Positions 1-13,411 of a DNA stretch of 64,000 bases are shown here, in pieces. This DNA is from Ypsolopha sequella (Eukaryota > Arthropoda > Insecta > Lepidoptera > Ypsolophidae). The position numbers and the translations under genes were made by a program. The stretch lies in assembly GCA_934047225.1 (NCBI GenBank), contig OW203990.1, forward strand, positions 25,895,045 through 25,959,044, read 5' to 3'. The notes under the pieces were generated by a model. The model ran no database searches and was not told the DNA's origin. It saw only the letters and a program-made list of their open reading frames with translations. Within the stretch, counting starts at the first letter, position 1. The number at the start of each line of letters is the position of its first letter.

Positions 1-1784
1 TGTTATTTGGCATTATTGAGATAGTTACTATTACCTAATCGTAGATATAGCTGCAGTTTTATACATACCTAGTGGTTAACAAAATAAGTTTATATTTATT
101 TTAACCCATTCATATGCTAATTTAGTTTTTTTTCTACAAGTAGGTAACTCATAAGTCGAAGCTTTACCATTTCCCATCGATTTGTTTACAATGATTTGAA
201 CTAATACACTTAGTGTTCTTGTGTACAATAATGTTATGTTTTTAAACATTTTCCCCGCTTTTACCTTGGTGTTGCCAACTCATCTCAATTGAAGGTCACT
301 AAACAATACCGAAGGTAAAAACTCATAACCAAACTAATGACAATACAACCATGAAACTTGATGAATCATGTCAGTAATAACTCCCTACTCGATAAAAATA
401 TTAGTTCCATTACTTACATTGCCTTAATCTTGTTTGTTTGAATGTTGCAAAAAAGAAATACAATATGCCTATAAGCGCCTATATATTCAATAACTTAAAC
501 CAGCCAAGCTTGTAAAATATACAGCCTACCAGGTCTTAGTCAGTTATTTTGTCTAACCATTGAAAATTTGAGAATTGTACGTCACTAATTTAATGCTTCT
601 TATATAATGTTCAAATATTCAAACATACAAATTGTGATGAGTTTATTATATAGATATAAACTTACTGACTCTCAATTAGCTCACTTGCATATCGTATGCC
701 ATTCCAACTTCGTCCGAAACTATTACATTCTACATTAGGTAAATATCTGCCAAGTCATCACTATTGAAAAAGTAAATTAAACGGTAGACAAATAGAAAGA
801 AACAAGCCAATAAAGTGAACAAAATGGAACAATGTACCTATAGATACGTTATGATACGTTTAATTTCCATAATAAATCGTAATGCCTCAAAATCACCCTT
901 TTTTGCTAATATTGATTTTATCCCACTTAATATAAGAGGCCAAATGGTCAAACCATAGAGCAATGTTGTTTTTTTTTTTTTTTCTCCGAAAAACTGTTCC
1001 CTCTAAACTTTTCCAACTTACTATAAATGCAGCTATCGTATGCTTGCAAACTCTAATTACACCTTCAATCGAGCCCTTGCACGTTTAAAAATCTATCAAA
1101 TTATAATTTACCCGAAATGAATCCTCGTATCATCTTAAACTCAGAACATCAAGTAGCCCCTGTCTGTCCAACATTTTATTATGAAAAACTATAGGTACAA
1201 TCCCGAACCGAACAGATATTTTGATGTGACACAGGTACCTTAATTATAATTTGTTTTTGACCTAAGGGGTCGCTCCCCTCCCTTTCTATCAAAAACATAT
1301 CATATCATATATCAAACGTCATTAATTGTACCGACTCTCAATTCTGTAAATAAAATTTGTCATAAAAACACAATTTGACTGATGACAGACATCCCCATAC
1401 CGTGGGCCATAACATATCGAGTACCTATTTTTATTGTTCTACTATTAATAAATAAAGAGAGAAAAAAAAAATATTACCAAAATATTTATCTTATCTTCGA
1501 GTGAGACGCATTTTTTTTCAAGGAAATTTATTATTATTATTTTTCTTTAAAAACTTTAATTTACATTAGAACACTTAGTGATAACATTGTGACTCAAATT
1601 TACATACATACACCCACACGCATCCCAGAGTTAAAGTTTTTCACTTTTAGCTAAACCCCTTTATTCAAAATGCACCTAACCCAAAGTAGGTATATTAAAA
1701 TTTTCATTTGACTACATATAACATGATTTATTATCATATAAGTAATTTTTAAATTTTTAAAATCATCCCTAAAGTAGGGTAACA
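1..1784. other. AT-rich non-coding DNA
   Basis: No convincing exon, RNA gene or bounded mobile element is visible. There are short homopolymers (a T run near 968-982) and scattered stops in all frames. Confidence 0.6.
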
Positions 1785-1953
1785 ATAATAAGAATAGAAT
1801 AGAATACTTTTATTGAACGGGTGAAGCAAAGCTCTCCAAGTCACCCGAACAATTCAGCGCCTGCATGCAACTACGCTTGTATGTACGAATGTCCGCTCGC
1901 CTACTTTCCGAGCATCACCGAACGGAACGTCACGAAATTCGGTAGGTAAGCGA
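1785..1953 (-). repeat. possible retroposon 3' tail leading into the minisatellite
   Basis: The stretch opens with AAGAATAGAATAGAATAC, the reverse complement of the TTCTA-type pentamer tail that ends the non-LTR element at 49683-50666. This suggests a retroposon 3' end in minus orientation. The following ~130 bases (CACCCGAAC and similar motifs) are GC-richer and lead straight into the 62-bp array. No reverse-transcriptase coding sequence is recognisable beyond the array, so the parent element is unknown. Confidence 0.4.
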
Positions 1954-2759
1954 GTGAGACAAAAAGAACCTCCAAGCCCGAACACGCCCCAAATCGGTCA
2001 AGAAGCTGCCGACAAGTGAGACAAAAAGAATCTCTAAGACCAAACACGCCCCAAATCGGTCAAGAGGCCGCCGACAAGTGAGACAAAAAGAACCTCCAAG
2101 CCCGAACGCGCCCCAAATCGGTCAAGAAGCCGCCGACAAGTGAGACAAAAAGAATCTCTAAGACCAAACACGCCCCAAATCGGTCAAGAGGCCGCCGACA
2201 AGTGAGACAAAAAGAACCTCCAAGCCCGAACACGCCCCAAATCAGTCAAGAAGCCGCCGACAAGTGAGACAAAAAGAACCTCCAAGCCCGAACACGCCCC
2301 AAATCGGTCAAGAGGCCGCCGAAAAGTGAGATAAAAAGTATCTCCAAGCCCGAACACGCCCCAAATCGGTCAAGATGCCGCCGAAAAATGAGACAAAAGG
2401 AACCTCCAAGCCCGAGCATGCCCCAAATCGGTCAAGATGCCGCCGAAAAGTGAGACAAAAGGAATCTCCAAGCCCGAACACGCCCCAAATCGGTCAAGAG
2501 GCCGCCGAAAAGTGAGATAAAAAGTATCTCCAAGCCCAAAAATGCCCCAAATCGGTCAAGATGCCGCCGAAAAATGAGACAAAAGGAACCTCCAAGCCCG
2601 AACACACCCCAAATCGGTCAAGATGCCGCCGGAAAACGAGACAAAAGGAACCTCCAAGCCCGAACACGCCCCAAATCAGTCAAGATGCCGCCGAAAAGTG
2701 AGACAAAAGGAATCTTCAAGCCCGAACACGCCCCAAATCGGTCAAGAGGCCGCCGACAA
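1954..2759. repeat. 62-bp minisatellite, 13 units
   Basis: Thirteen head-to-tail units start at 1954, 2016, 2078, 2140 and then every 62 bp to 2698. Each begins with GTGAGACAAAAAGAA or a close variant and contains CGCCCCAAATCGGTCAAGA followed by GCCGCCGA. The 62-bp period is not a multiple of three, so the open reading frames that cross it change frame each unit and are artefacts. Variants show higher-order structure: units at 2016 and 2140 share TCTCTAAGACC, and a three-unit block (2326-2511) is repeated as 2512-2697, both starting with the GTGAGATAAAAAGTATC variant. The array is GC-richer than its surroundings. It could be the internal repeat of a retroposon UTR or a free-standing minisatellite. 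Confidence 0.95.
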
Positions 2760-4007
2760 ATGGAGCCTCAAGAGGGGTTCCAAGAGTTCAAAGCTCGGGG
2801 CAAACGACCAGTTTATCGAATAGGCAGGTCTTTCTTAAGAGGCGTCATCACACCCAAACCTCCATACTAACGCCATCACCTCACTGTAGGGTGTCCATGA
2901 AATGCCACTACATCATTTCTATTTAAGTCGAAACAAAAATCGCAAAATCCGATCAACATATCAAAACCAAACCCCCAAAACACGCAAACTCAACGGTCCC
3001 CTACCAAAAGTGTGGCCAAAAGAGCTTCTATTGCTTTAGACAAAATTTTAAAATTCAACACGAATCAAACATTGAAAATGCTATCTAGATTAAGATGCGT
3101 AAATCTCTGATACAACTTAAATAAATCGGTAGTAGATGAGAAAGTGCGTTTGTTGGCTTGTTGGTCTGCTCCTTCCTCACGTAGCAACAGAGCAACGGAT
3201 CCACACAATTCTCCGCATAGAGACAGTTCACGGGCCAGATAGCGTCTTTCTAATCCCAAAAACTCAAACAAAATCAGCGCGGGCGCGGTCGCGGGCAAAA
3301 ACCAGTGAGTGAATATAAATAATAAGTACAATCAGTCGCACATAAACAGCTATGCCTCCGCTACGCTACAATGGTTTTCGTAAGTTTATAGTAGCCGAAT
3401 TCCTCTCCTCTCATATTCAAAATTTACAAAGTTTAAAACATGTCAATAAGTTTTTCATTCTTATTTAGATTTTCTTAACCATTCTTTCGCCCCCTTTATC
3501 ACATGACCATTTGAATCCTGTAATCTATGTTATCTATGCTAGTCTGTCACCTATTCATGAAAGAGTTTCCAATTAATTTTCATCAAAGTATAAACACGAA
3601 ATATTTTTGATTTGCTCTCGTCAGAACAGACAGAATGACAGGATAGGTAACAAGTTAATATTCGATTGACTTGATTGTAGTTGCATAAGGCCATAGATTT
3701 ACATTATTTAACCACCGCTTTATTATATTCAGCGTAACACAAGATAATTAGTGGCCTTTCAAATGATTTGAGAAATTACACCTTTTCTTATCCCATTATT
3801 AAATAAAACCAACATTTACATAAGTAATTCAAAATTACTTTAGGCCATAAAAAATTAAAATAAAATAGCCTCATATCCCTAATCATCTCTCGACTGCCAC
3901 ACATTAAAACCTTGTGTAATTATTCGAAACCCAAATAAATGTCCCTATTTGTTTTAATCTTGAAACACACTCAAATCTCATACTGCTTACATCTGTCTTA
4001 CAAAACT
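2760..4007. other. unassigned sequence, one weak minus-strand ORF
   Basis: The first ~110 bases continue the composition of the minisatellite. On the minus strand, 3331-3065 is an 88-codon open frame (contains LGLERRYLARELSLCGEL). It has no family I recognise, no clear splice context and no supporting neighbour. It might be a degraded transposon ORF segment or chance. The remainder is AT-rich. Confidence 0.4.
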
Positions 4008-4100
4008 CGCCCCCAAATTTACCATTCTCCTCGCCCCCAATGTAACATTCTCCTCGCCCCAATGTACCATTCCCCTTGCCCCTAATTTACCATTCTCCTA
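4008..4100. repeat. short tandem repeat, ~26-bp unit
   Basis: About four imperfect copies of a C-rich unit of the form CTCGCCCCCAATGTACCATT with small length changes (CTCGCCCCAATG, CTTGCCCCTAATT). The unit is unrelated to the 62-bp minisatellite. Confidence 0.75.
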
Positions 4101-7100
4101 TCTCTCTCATGACATGTATCGACATATAAGTAGAATGTTAGTCTCCACAAAAGTATAAACCAGTCGTCGTCAATCTTATATATTCTTATATATAATTCTT
4201 AAACCTATTTTGAAACTATTCGAATAAAATTTCAAAATCTACCCAACTTTTTTTTTACTCTTGGATGGTCTTGAACGTACTACAATCATCCAATTTCTAT
4301 CAACAACACTCACGACTCAGTAATGGACACAAACAACCGGCAAAAAAAAAAAAAAAAAAAAATTCGCTGAGAAAGAGGTCTTCTAACGTGATTGTGCAGC
4401 TAATTTCAGGTTTCCAAAATTGATCATGGCTTAAACCATGTTGGTTGGCGGCAGTTTCTCCGTTAACTATAAAACCCGTGCAAACGAGAAAAGGAAGAAT
4501 AATATCAAAGAAAAATGAGACCAATGGAACGGCAGCCATTTACAAATCCTTTAGCCGAGGCCATTACACTATCCGATACTCCGAAAAATCAGCTGTTGGG
4601 CGCAACGACGCCAAGCCTACTTGTCAACGTAACCGACCCTCCAACGACTGCCAAACGTGGAGACCGTGCCAGTTAACACGAACGCCCCTTCTAACCCCGT
4701 GCGTTCGTTAAGGTCGTCCGCCAACACCCCTTCAAACAAGTCAAGTTTATTGCAGTCAAATGGTCGACATACCTACTGAATTGTTCGACGCCCGACGACC
4801 TAACCGAACACTAAACCTCCTTTACGTCAGTCTGTCATACATAACGCATATTTACTCATATATACTCATATACTCATACCCTATTTACTCTAGACTTTTA
4901 TTTTCTTACCCGGATACGAACCGAGCTAAATCACTTATGACCTATCAATCTAACACTAACATTTGAAACCAAAATATTTACATAGTCAACCTCTGTTATT
5001 TTATGACTGACTCCTCGGCCAGAATGCTTTATGATTTTATATTGTTAAAAGGTTTACCTAAGTAAAATCATAGGAAAAAAACTATGCATTAATTTTTGCA
5101 TTGCTTATGAAATTAATGGTACAATAAAAACTAACTGGCCTACCTAATGATCACTCACACAATAATAGTCCTTTCATAATAATATCACACTTGATCTCAA
5201 TGATGAACCTAAGATATACTTCCACATCACTATAAAATCTCCAAGTACAGTCGTCTACAGTTCTGGCTCTCTATTGCTTTGGCCTCATAAAATTGTATGT
5301 AAAGGAGCTCGCAGTACATGTCGCCCCCTGTCTGTTGCCAGACTAAATTATCACGAAACCACGACACATTCTACTAAGGGAGGCCTGTCATACCGGCGAC
5401 CGTACTAAAACATTTTTTTTCCTGACTTCTCTGTTAGTATGTATCAGCTTTACCTTTACAACCTTTTCTTCTTAACAGAGACAGACAACCTATAATAATC
5501 TATTTCTATTTTCCAGATTTCACTTCGCTTGGATATCCTATGTACCTTACAATAGATCTTGCTTCGCGTGGAATGGCCCTATTACAAATCTGCCCTAGAA
5601 TCTATGAAATGAATGCGACATCGACACCCGAACACTTCCACCGATCACCAATAAAGAAAGCATGCCTCTCTCAACCATACTTTAGGAAAAGACAGTGACT
5701 CACTTAACTTACATACAATAATTTAGAAGCCATCACCATAGAGCTTATCTGTCGTGGTAAAGTCTATGACTTTATTCTAATCAACGCTATTTTTCAAACC
5801 AAATTAATACATAGGGGTCTCAGTCCGTATATGTAATGTTTGCTAGGAGATAAAATTGGTTAATCTGATCAGTGATTTAACCTACCGATTCTAAAATATT
5901 AAAGAAATTAAATTTACATAAAACATGAAACGCCAAAGTGTTTATTCAATCAAATCCAAAATTAGGCCCCGGTTCCTTAAGAATAAAAAAAAATCATTTC
6001 TGTCCAAATATATGAAATTGACTCAATTACATATACGAGTAAAAACTATTAAAATATCTAAGTTATCAAGTAACAGTATGCATCAAAACATCATGTTGTA
6101 CTTTATTGTCCCTACATAGAATTTACAAAAAGCCTTGAATGTCATTTAAAAATATATAAAACCAAAATTAGTATTTTTTTATCTTAGTTATATAAAACAC
6201 CATAAGATTTTATTTTTTTCTTCCTCTGGTATTAAAACCTAACATAATACTTGAAGTGCTAATATTGTGACAATCAAAGATTTCAAAAGTTTAGATGAGC
6301 CCTGGCACCCACAATCTATTGCATTGTTTTTGAATGTGTGCATTAGCATAATGCCGACGCGCGCACTCTTATGAGTGCGCAATCCGTCCACCTTAGGTCA
6401 GCAAACTGACGAGTCTACTAAAGTCTTGAAAATTCAAAACTCTAAGTGCACTTAAAGACGTCCAACTATCACTGTGTTCAGATGATCACTGACTCCAAAT
6501 GTGTGAGCGTCACCCATTTATAGGTGGAAACATTTTGGTGTTGTCATACTACGATAATGACTTATCTTTACTTTTGAAATCTTTGGTGACAATACGTTAT
6601 GTAGTAAACCAGTGACACCCATCCAAACACCACAAACCTAGGCAGAGTCCACGAACTACTACTTGCCACCATCCTGACACACCTCCTTCGTCCCTTCCAC
6701 AACCTTCAATCTAGTATAGTCATACAGTCCTATGAGAGGTAGGCAGGGACCACAAGCTCCCATCCACCACGATACTATTACACCCCTTTTGTTCTTAACC
6801 TCGCATCAACCATACTTGTTTCCTACCTCAATTGCTTTCCTAACTTGTTTGCCCTACTACACGGAAAAGACAATGTTTTATCTTCCAGACCTAAACAGCA
6901 CTATTATATAATCAAAAATGCTATATGAGAAGCCTGCTACCAAACCACCCCTAGATCTATGAAAAGTCTCACTCTAATACCCTTCAAAAGCGCGCTCCTT
7001 ATCCCTTCGCAAAAAAGAAACCTGTTAACTATAATAATGCTTACCTATCTCTATGCTTAACTTTGCTAAAAGTAAATAAAAACAGTGTGTCATTCTCATT

Positions 7101-8223
7101 TCTATTCTCCATTTCTCGGAACCAGTTGAAAACCAGTTCGGAATGCCCTTCCCATAAAAACTCTAACATTGAACTGTAAATTCTGATTATAAAGTAATAA
7201 AATGTTATACCTAACTGTTACATTACAACGATTATAAAAATATTCAAAACCCAGATCCTGTTCACGGCACACCAATTGAAACACTTTGACCCCCCTTAAC
7301 CCCCGGAACCCCTTTACTCTCTCTTCTTCTTACCTCCTACTATCTACTTATTACTTCCTACTATTTACTGCTATACTACTTACTTACTAAACGCCCAATT
7401 AAATAATAAACAAATAAACTACCATTATCTAGTGCATATGGAATTAATTGCAACCCCGTAAAATCCAACTACCCTGGTATAGAGCATTCCGAACTGGTTT
7501 TATTTTGGCAGCGTGATCGTCTAAGTTATGGTGACCCTTCGTTGTGAACCGCAAGTGTGTAATCCCTAGTCCTTTTAATAGAAATGAGATTTGACTTGAG
7601 CTTAATGTAAGTATACTAATTCATCTAAAGTTCCTAAGGAGTAAATCAGTTCAGCAACATTTATCATAAGACATTGGTAGACTAATTTGAGGCCAAGGGA
7701 AAGACAAGGCTAACACTATCTGTAAATAAGTATAGAGGAGTAAAGAGAAATTTAATAATACAAAAACCTATGTAAAAGGCTGAAATAAATCCTGCATAAA
7801 CTGCTTCAATTACTTATTGAATCTTTGGCTTGAAGATATATTTGATAAACCTTAAAATTTTAGAGATCAGGAGTGAAATGAAGAGAAACCTTACATGAAT
7901 TGTGTAGCTGTAGTGGTCTTATCTAATTTGGATCAATATAAATTACCAAAGTCAATTTTACTGGGATTCATCCAGCTTAATGTTGTTTCATATAATTTAG
8001 GATGTATATAAAGTCTAAACATAGAAACCAAGGCCATTCAAAGCCTTACGAAAATAATATGTTTTTTTTTTATTTGAAATGGGAAACGGCCCCTCCCCGC
8101 CGGCCCTCTGGTGAATTCCGACTCCAGAATCGAGGAATCCTCCCGAAGAGATTTAGGATAAAGTACTTTTATGTACTAAATTAATCTGATATATAAGTAC
8201 ATCATATGGTACTAATTCTGGGC
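4101..8223. other. non-coding DNA with minor features
   Basis: An A run of about 21 bases lies at 4340-4360. A GC-richer segment at 4440-4720 carries an 88-codon frame with no recognisable domain. A small perfect hairpin, GCGCACTC-ttat-GAGTGCGC, sits at 6361-6380. An inverted pair AAACCAGTTCGGAATGC lies at about 7132-7149 and 7484-7501, and may mark the ends of a ~370-bp element. Otherwise the sequence is AT-rich with no supportable gene. Confidence 0.5.
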
Positions 8224-8816
8224 CAAATCCTGTCCGTTCGATTACTGCGCCTAAGAAGAAGGACAAGAAACTTAGGCGAGCGTATCCTCGGTTTGGCTGA
8301 ATGATAACAGCACTCCAGGATACAATAAATTTTGTTAATAGATGAGCCACTTATAAGGCCATATCAAAACATTTGTGAGAAAGGGGAAAACTAATTCTGT
8401 ATTTATAAATTGAAATTCATACTTAGATGAAAGTTTACTTGTTTTGATACAAGTGAGAAGGGTTTCTTTTTCGATATATTTGTAAGAAAGGATAAACTGA
8501 TTCTAAGTATATTTAAATTCATAATTAGATGAAAATTACATATTTTGTTACTATTGTATGGGAATTCTATTTAAATCCTGTCCGTTCGATTACTGCACCT
8601 AAGAAGAAGGACAAGAAACTTAGGCGAGCGTATCCTGTGTTTGGCTGAATGATAACAGCACTCCAGGATACAATAAATAAATAGATGAGCCACTTATAAG
8701 GCCACATCAAAACATTTGTGGGAAAGGGTAAAACTAATTCTATATTTATAAATTGAAATTCATACTTAGATGAAAGTTTACTTGTTTTGATACAAGTGTA
8801 TGGGAATTCTATTTCA
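8224..8816. repeat. tandem duplication, ~350-bp unit
   Basis: The block beginning AATCCTGTCCGTTCGATTAC at 8224 recurs at 8574 with few differences for ~237 bp. It includes GAAGGACAAGAAACTTAGGC, the CACTCCAGGATACAATAAAT segment and TACTTAGATGAAAGTTTACT. The last ~95 bp of unit 1 (8478-8573, ending TATGGGAATTCTATTT) are a diverged copy of the end of unit 2 (8712-8816). The structure is therefore a tandem repeat of period ~350 with an internally repeated tail. No reading frame is preserved. Confidence 0.9.
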
Positions 8817-10589
8817 GCCTTTACTTTAAAGAATATTGCCAAAGAGGTGTATTCTCGTTTTAATTTTAGTTAAGTACAAATAAAAGTGACAAATTACTTT
8901 TCTGCTACAAGTAAATATGTAAAGTATAAATATATAAGGTTTTATAGTCTTGTCTTTCTCTTAAACTGAACACAGCTTTAGATGGAAATAACATAATTCT
9001 TGGATCTGGAAATTTATTTCAAAACCAAACAAATAAGTGATTATTATTGTGGCTGCAAAATATGCATTTATTGTAGACCAGGTTTTGGACTATACCAGAG
9101 AGCCAGAGTCAGACTTTATCTGTCAAGAGCTTTATAAATATCTATGTAGTCGTCCTGCTATCTTAGGGACCAACTCAGGCAGTTAAAAGTATGTATGGAA
9201 AGCTCTTTCTCTCTCAGACAAAAGTGATAAACATTAGTGTTGCAAGGTGATTTCTATACTTCAGAATCTCTGCCAGATATCTTACTTCATAAAATTAGCA
9301 ACATAGACAAACAATCTGAATACATCTAAGAAGAGTAAAATTCTAAATAATTCTGTTCATACCTACGAAGAGTTGTTCTCCCATTACGAGTGGTAAGTAA
9401 ATAGAATGTCAACAAAGCGTTGCTTTCCGCTATTTGCCTAACCCAGGTTCATATTATGGATTAAGTACTCAATAAAACCAAATTTTAGACTATTTTTTGT
9501 GGAACCAAGACCTATTTTTGCTGGTCTATAAATGTCTGCAAGCCTAAAGGATGCCCTTAATTTTTAGAGTCAAACTTCAGCTATTAGAGAAATATGTACG
9601 TAAAGCTCCTTTCCTTGATGAACATTGATCCAGCTATATAGTTTCCCTATATTTGGAATCGGAATAATTTTCAACATTACTTAAGGCTATCTCTCGGCCA
9701 TCTTTAAATGTGTTACAAAAACTGGGTGATAAATATAAACATACCTGATAAAAGTAGATTCTACCCCGAGTGGTGTATAGAATTCTACAAAAGGGCTGGT
9801 ATTGTCCCTTAGCACATTTAATCTCATCAACCCAAAGCACCTTTATTTTACAGGCACAACATTAAATTGCAAATTAAAATCATTCCTTCTCCAAGTACAA
9901 GAAACCACACCTGTTCATACTAATTATGAAATTTAATTCTTTCCTTTCATAATATTCAAACTAATTAAAGTTTCATTCTTACTAAGGCTTTATTCATTTT
10001 TATTTTTTATTAAAAATAAATAAGCCAAATTTGAATCTATGAGATACACAATTTCTGTAAGTACCTATCAAAACCATTGACCTTTAATTAAGGCTGATCC
10101 TGGGATTATTCCCATCGAACACTTCTTCATGAAAACCATTCTAGGTAGATCTAATTATGAACTTGAATTCTGCCCTTTCAATGAGGGCAACTATGGTTCC
10201 AGAAATATTTATTCTAAATGCAAATATACTACTAAGTTTTACTGGTCTTTCAGTAACTAAAGGTAACACATCAAATAAATCATTTCAACTAAAATACCAG
10301 GCATTTGTTAAGGCTGGACTTGGGGTACATACATTGAACACATAACTTCATAAAATTATAGTTAAAATTATTTCAAGACAAAATATGGTTATATTGTTCT
10401 TGATAAATCCCACAACGCTTTACTGACCTTTACCTAACTCAAAAACCGTAAAATTCTAAAATTCTACTTCTTTCCCTAAGGTTCCCAGAGACATGACCAT
10501 ATTACTAGACAATTTACTAAAGAAATTCTAGTTCCCCTTGTTGTGATTTAAGTAGGAATAAAGCAATATTGAATCACGAGTACAGAACG
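8817..10589. other. AT-rich non-coding DNA
   Basis: No exon, RNA or bounded repeat is recognised. The open frames at 9634-9840 and 10157-10345 look like chance: no splice context and no family resemblance. Confidence 0.55.
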
Positions 10590-11560
10590 TAGTTCCTAAT
10601 ATGGATATTCATGACACACGAAAATTGAAATAGAAACACTGGAAAAAACCATGAAACGCGATATTTAAAATATGTATTACGACACACATAAATAAAATAT
10701 TATGACATTATGAAACGTGGAAAATAAACGAAAATACTAGGTAAGAATAAAATATGAATTCTGAATAAATCACGCCACATGATAAATAAAATAAACACGC
10801 ATGATAAATCAAGACACAAGAAAAATAAAGTAAAAACACTGGATAATTCACGAATTGCGGAAAATAAAATAAAAATACCGGGTTAAACACGACACACGAA
10901 GAATAAAACAGGATAAATCAAAACACGTGGAAAATAAAATAAATCACACCACACGAAAAACAAAATAACACATATGATAATTAAAACACATGAAAATAAA
11001 GTAAAAACACAGGATAGTTCACGAAACGCGGAAAATAAAATAAAATACTGAGGAAATCACGACAAACAAAAAAATAAAGCGGGAAAAATCTAAACACGTG
11101 GAAAATAAAAATAAATCACACGAAAAAATAAAATAATACATATAATAATTAAAACACATGAAAAATAAAGTAAAAACACAGGATAATTCACGAACCGCGG
11201 AAAATAAAATAAAATACTGAGTCACGACACACGAAAAATAAAACAGGAAAAATTAAGGCACGTGAAAATTAAAATAAAACTCGTCACACGGAAAATAAAA
11301 GTAAAACCTAGGAAAAATCTCAAACCAATAATTTGTAAATACTACTTTGGAAAATCGCAACATACGTAAAATTTAGTATTAATTCTGGACAAATCGCGAC
11401 TCTTGATCAATAAATTAAAAATACGGGATAAATCTTGAACCGCGGAAAATTAAATAAAATACTGGGTAAATTACGACGCATGAAAAATAAAACAGAATAA
11501 ATCGAGACACGTGAAAAATAAAATAAATCAAATCACACAGAAAATAAAAAAACACAGTAA
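10590..11560. repeat. degenerate A-rich hierarchical tandem array
   Basis: The array is built from ~35-bp modules that alternate AAAATAAAATAAA tracts with GGATAAATCACGAC-like segments and CACGTGG or CACACGA words. A larger period is visible: the anchor GGATAATTCACGAA with ACGCGG/CCGCGG following recurs at 10841, 11012 and 11181 (spacing 171 and 169), with a diverged copy at about 11424. Edges fade gradually. The minus-strand frames across it (Phe/Tyr/Ile-rich) are by-products of the A-rich repeat. Confidence 0.8.
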
Positions 11561-13266
11561 CGAAATAATAAAGCATGCAACTCAGCTGAATTATCTGCTC
11601 CACAGGAACACAGTCTCAAGGCTCAACGGCCTAAGACCCTGTAATTTTTCACACCCGAAAGCTAATTTTTGGCCAAGCGAGTGCCGAATTTATCACACGC
11701 GACTCTAAAGCACTATGCCAATCGACGGGCTTCACTAAGTGCTTCCTAACCAGGCGACGAGCGCCTTCACTCGCGATCTTGGCTATCCAGCCACTTCCTT
11801 ACGATTCTCGAATAACACTCTAAAATGAGGCAAGCGTATGCCTTCACGACGCGACGTATGCACCTCAGAAAATATTCTCACTTGAGTGCTCCTCCGAAAA
11901 AACTCCCGTAAAAATCCATGCTCCCACCTTATAAAGTTTTTCCCCCACTCAATTTTTCTACGGCTTCCCCGCCTCTAATTTTTACCATTGCCTTATTTGG
12001 TCATGCCTCTCACGATCAATTTTCCCTCCCCTCTTTAGATCTACCGCACTCTACCTGTCACCCCTTCCTAAAACATCCTAAGCATTGCCCTATTTGGCAA
12101 TATGCATGATTCGTTTCCCCTCACAACACCCCTCATACGTCTTCATTTAATTTCACGCTCTCTTGACCGTTCCTTCGATAACACTTGAACTCTGAATTCT
12201 CTCTCAATGATGTAAGGTTCAGTTTCGTTTATCATTTGATTACGTCCATTCATGCCCTCTAAAGTAAGGTCTTCAATCCAAGACACTCCATTGATAGATA
12301 GAGTGTTGCCATTATTCGAAAAATAAAAATAGGGAAAGATATACGTCGATATGTCGATATCGATATTTACTGCAGCATGACGTATGGTAGTAACGCGTGT
12401 TTACGAGATATTTCAACAATCGAGATAATCATAATCAATCAAATTTACAATCGAGATAAACGTCCATCTTGTTGATCGGTTGAATGATTGAGACATTTTT
12501 CGATTGTTCCAAGATACGAAATATGCTCCGTTAGTAATTTAGTTATATAAGTATGCAGTTTTATTCGTAATGACTTTACGAATAATACATTTTGAATAGT
12601 GGGTTTTTATTATAATCGATTCAAATAATAAGCCACCGAGAATGACTATTCTAGAGTGTGGTTCAGTAGATAGTAGATACCTACACGACACGAGTTTTTC
12701 ATTTCATTTACAATGCAATGCAAGATATGTAAATGGTAATCGATTTAAATCGAGGGAGCTGACCAAAATAACAACGATAAACCATTTATTTGCTGGGCTA
12801 AAGTCATCAAATTTGCTGTAACTATCGCTTGTAGCATCTTCTGTTTTTTTTTAGTTCTCTGAATATTCGTATCATGAAAAGTATGGATCAAAATAAAATA
12901 CCCATATATTTTTTTTTTTTAATAAATAAATATTTAATAAATACTTATATATTAATATATTTTTTAACACACCTGACAATACCAGTATTTTATGTTGACA
13001 GTTACTGAGATTTCGTTACGGTTTTAAAAGATTCGTTATCGATTATTATGAAATTGCAAGTTTTTATTTTCAATAATAACTATGAAGCAATCTTAAAAAG
13101 ACCATGTGGAATTTTTTTTCCGAAAAGTTTGTGTAAAAGTGTAATGTTATATTTTTGTTAAATTTTGCATCACTTGACCGTATGAGTTTTCGAGTATAAG
13201 AAACGCCGTCAATTTCATGATATCGATAAGAACAGCACTGGCTGAAAAGTGGCAACATTTTGCTTT
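11561..13266. other. non-coding DNA, pyrimidine-rich then AT-rich
   Basis: 11600-12200 is relatively C- and T-rich (many CCCCTC and CTCAC words) without a supportable exon. From about 12300 the composition returns to AT-rich, with a small cluster of ATCGATAT-like words near 12345-12365. Confidence 0.5.
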
Positions 13267-13411
13267 TCATTCCCAAGTGTTCTAACTTGAACGCACAGGT
13301 GTCGCTGTTGTCTATTTAAAATATCAACGCCATGTAGCTAAAAATTCCGTCACTACTTTCGAATTCCCAAGTGTTCTTACTTAAACACACAGGTGTCGCT
13401 GTTGTCTATTT
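13267..13411. repeat. two-copy direct repeat, ~95-bp spacing
   Basis: ATTCCCAAGTGTTCT followed by ACTT, then CACAGGTGTCGCTGTTGTCT, occurs at 13267-13317 and again at 13362-13411 with four substitutions or fewer. The ~45 bp between them differ. Probably a local duplication within an old element. Confidence 0.8.

Noticed and set aside
2574..2870. 98-codon protein with internal repeats
   Set aside because: The frame exists only because three 62-bp units equal 62 codons; upstream units break it and there is no supporting exon context.
3065..3331. Minus-strand 88-codon frame as a host exon
   Set aside because: No recognised family and no convincing acceptor or donor pair; left as unassigned.
4445..4711. 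88-codon open frame
   Set aside because: No recognisable domain, no splice signals in phase and no neighbour; GC-richer composition explains it.
6361..6380. Small perfect hairpin as a terminator
   Set aside because: No gene precedes it and rho-independent terminators do not apply to this eukaryotic DNA.
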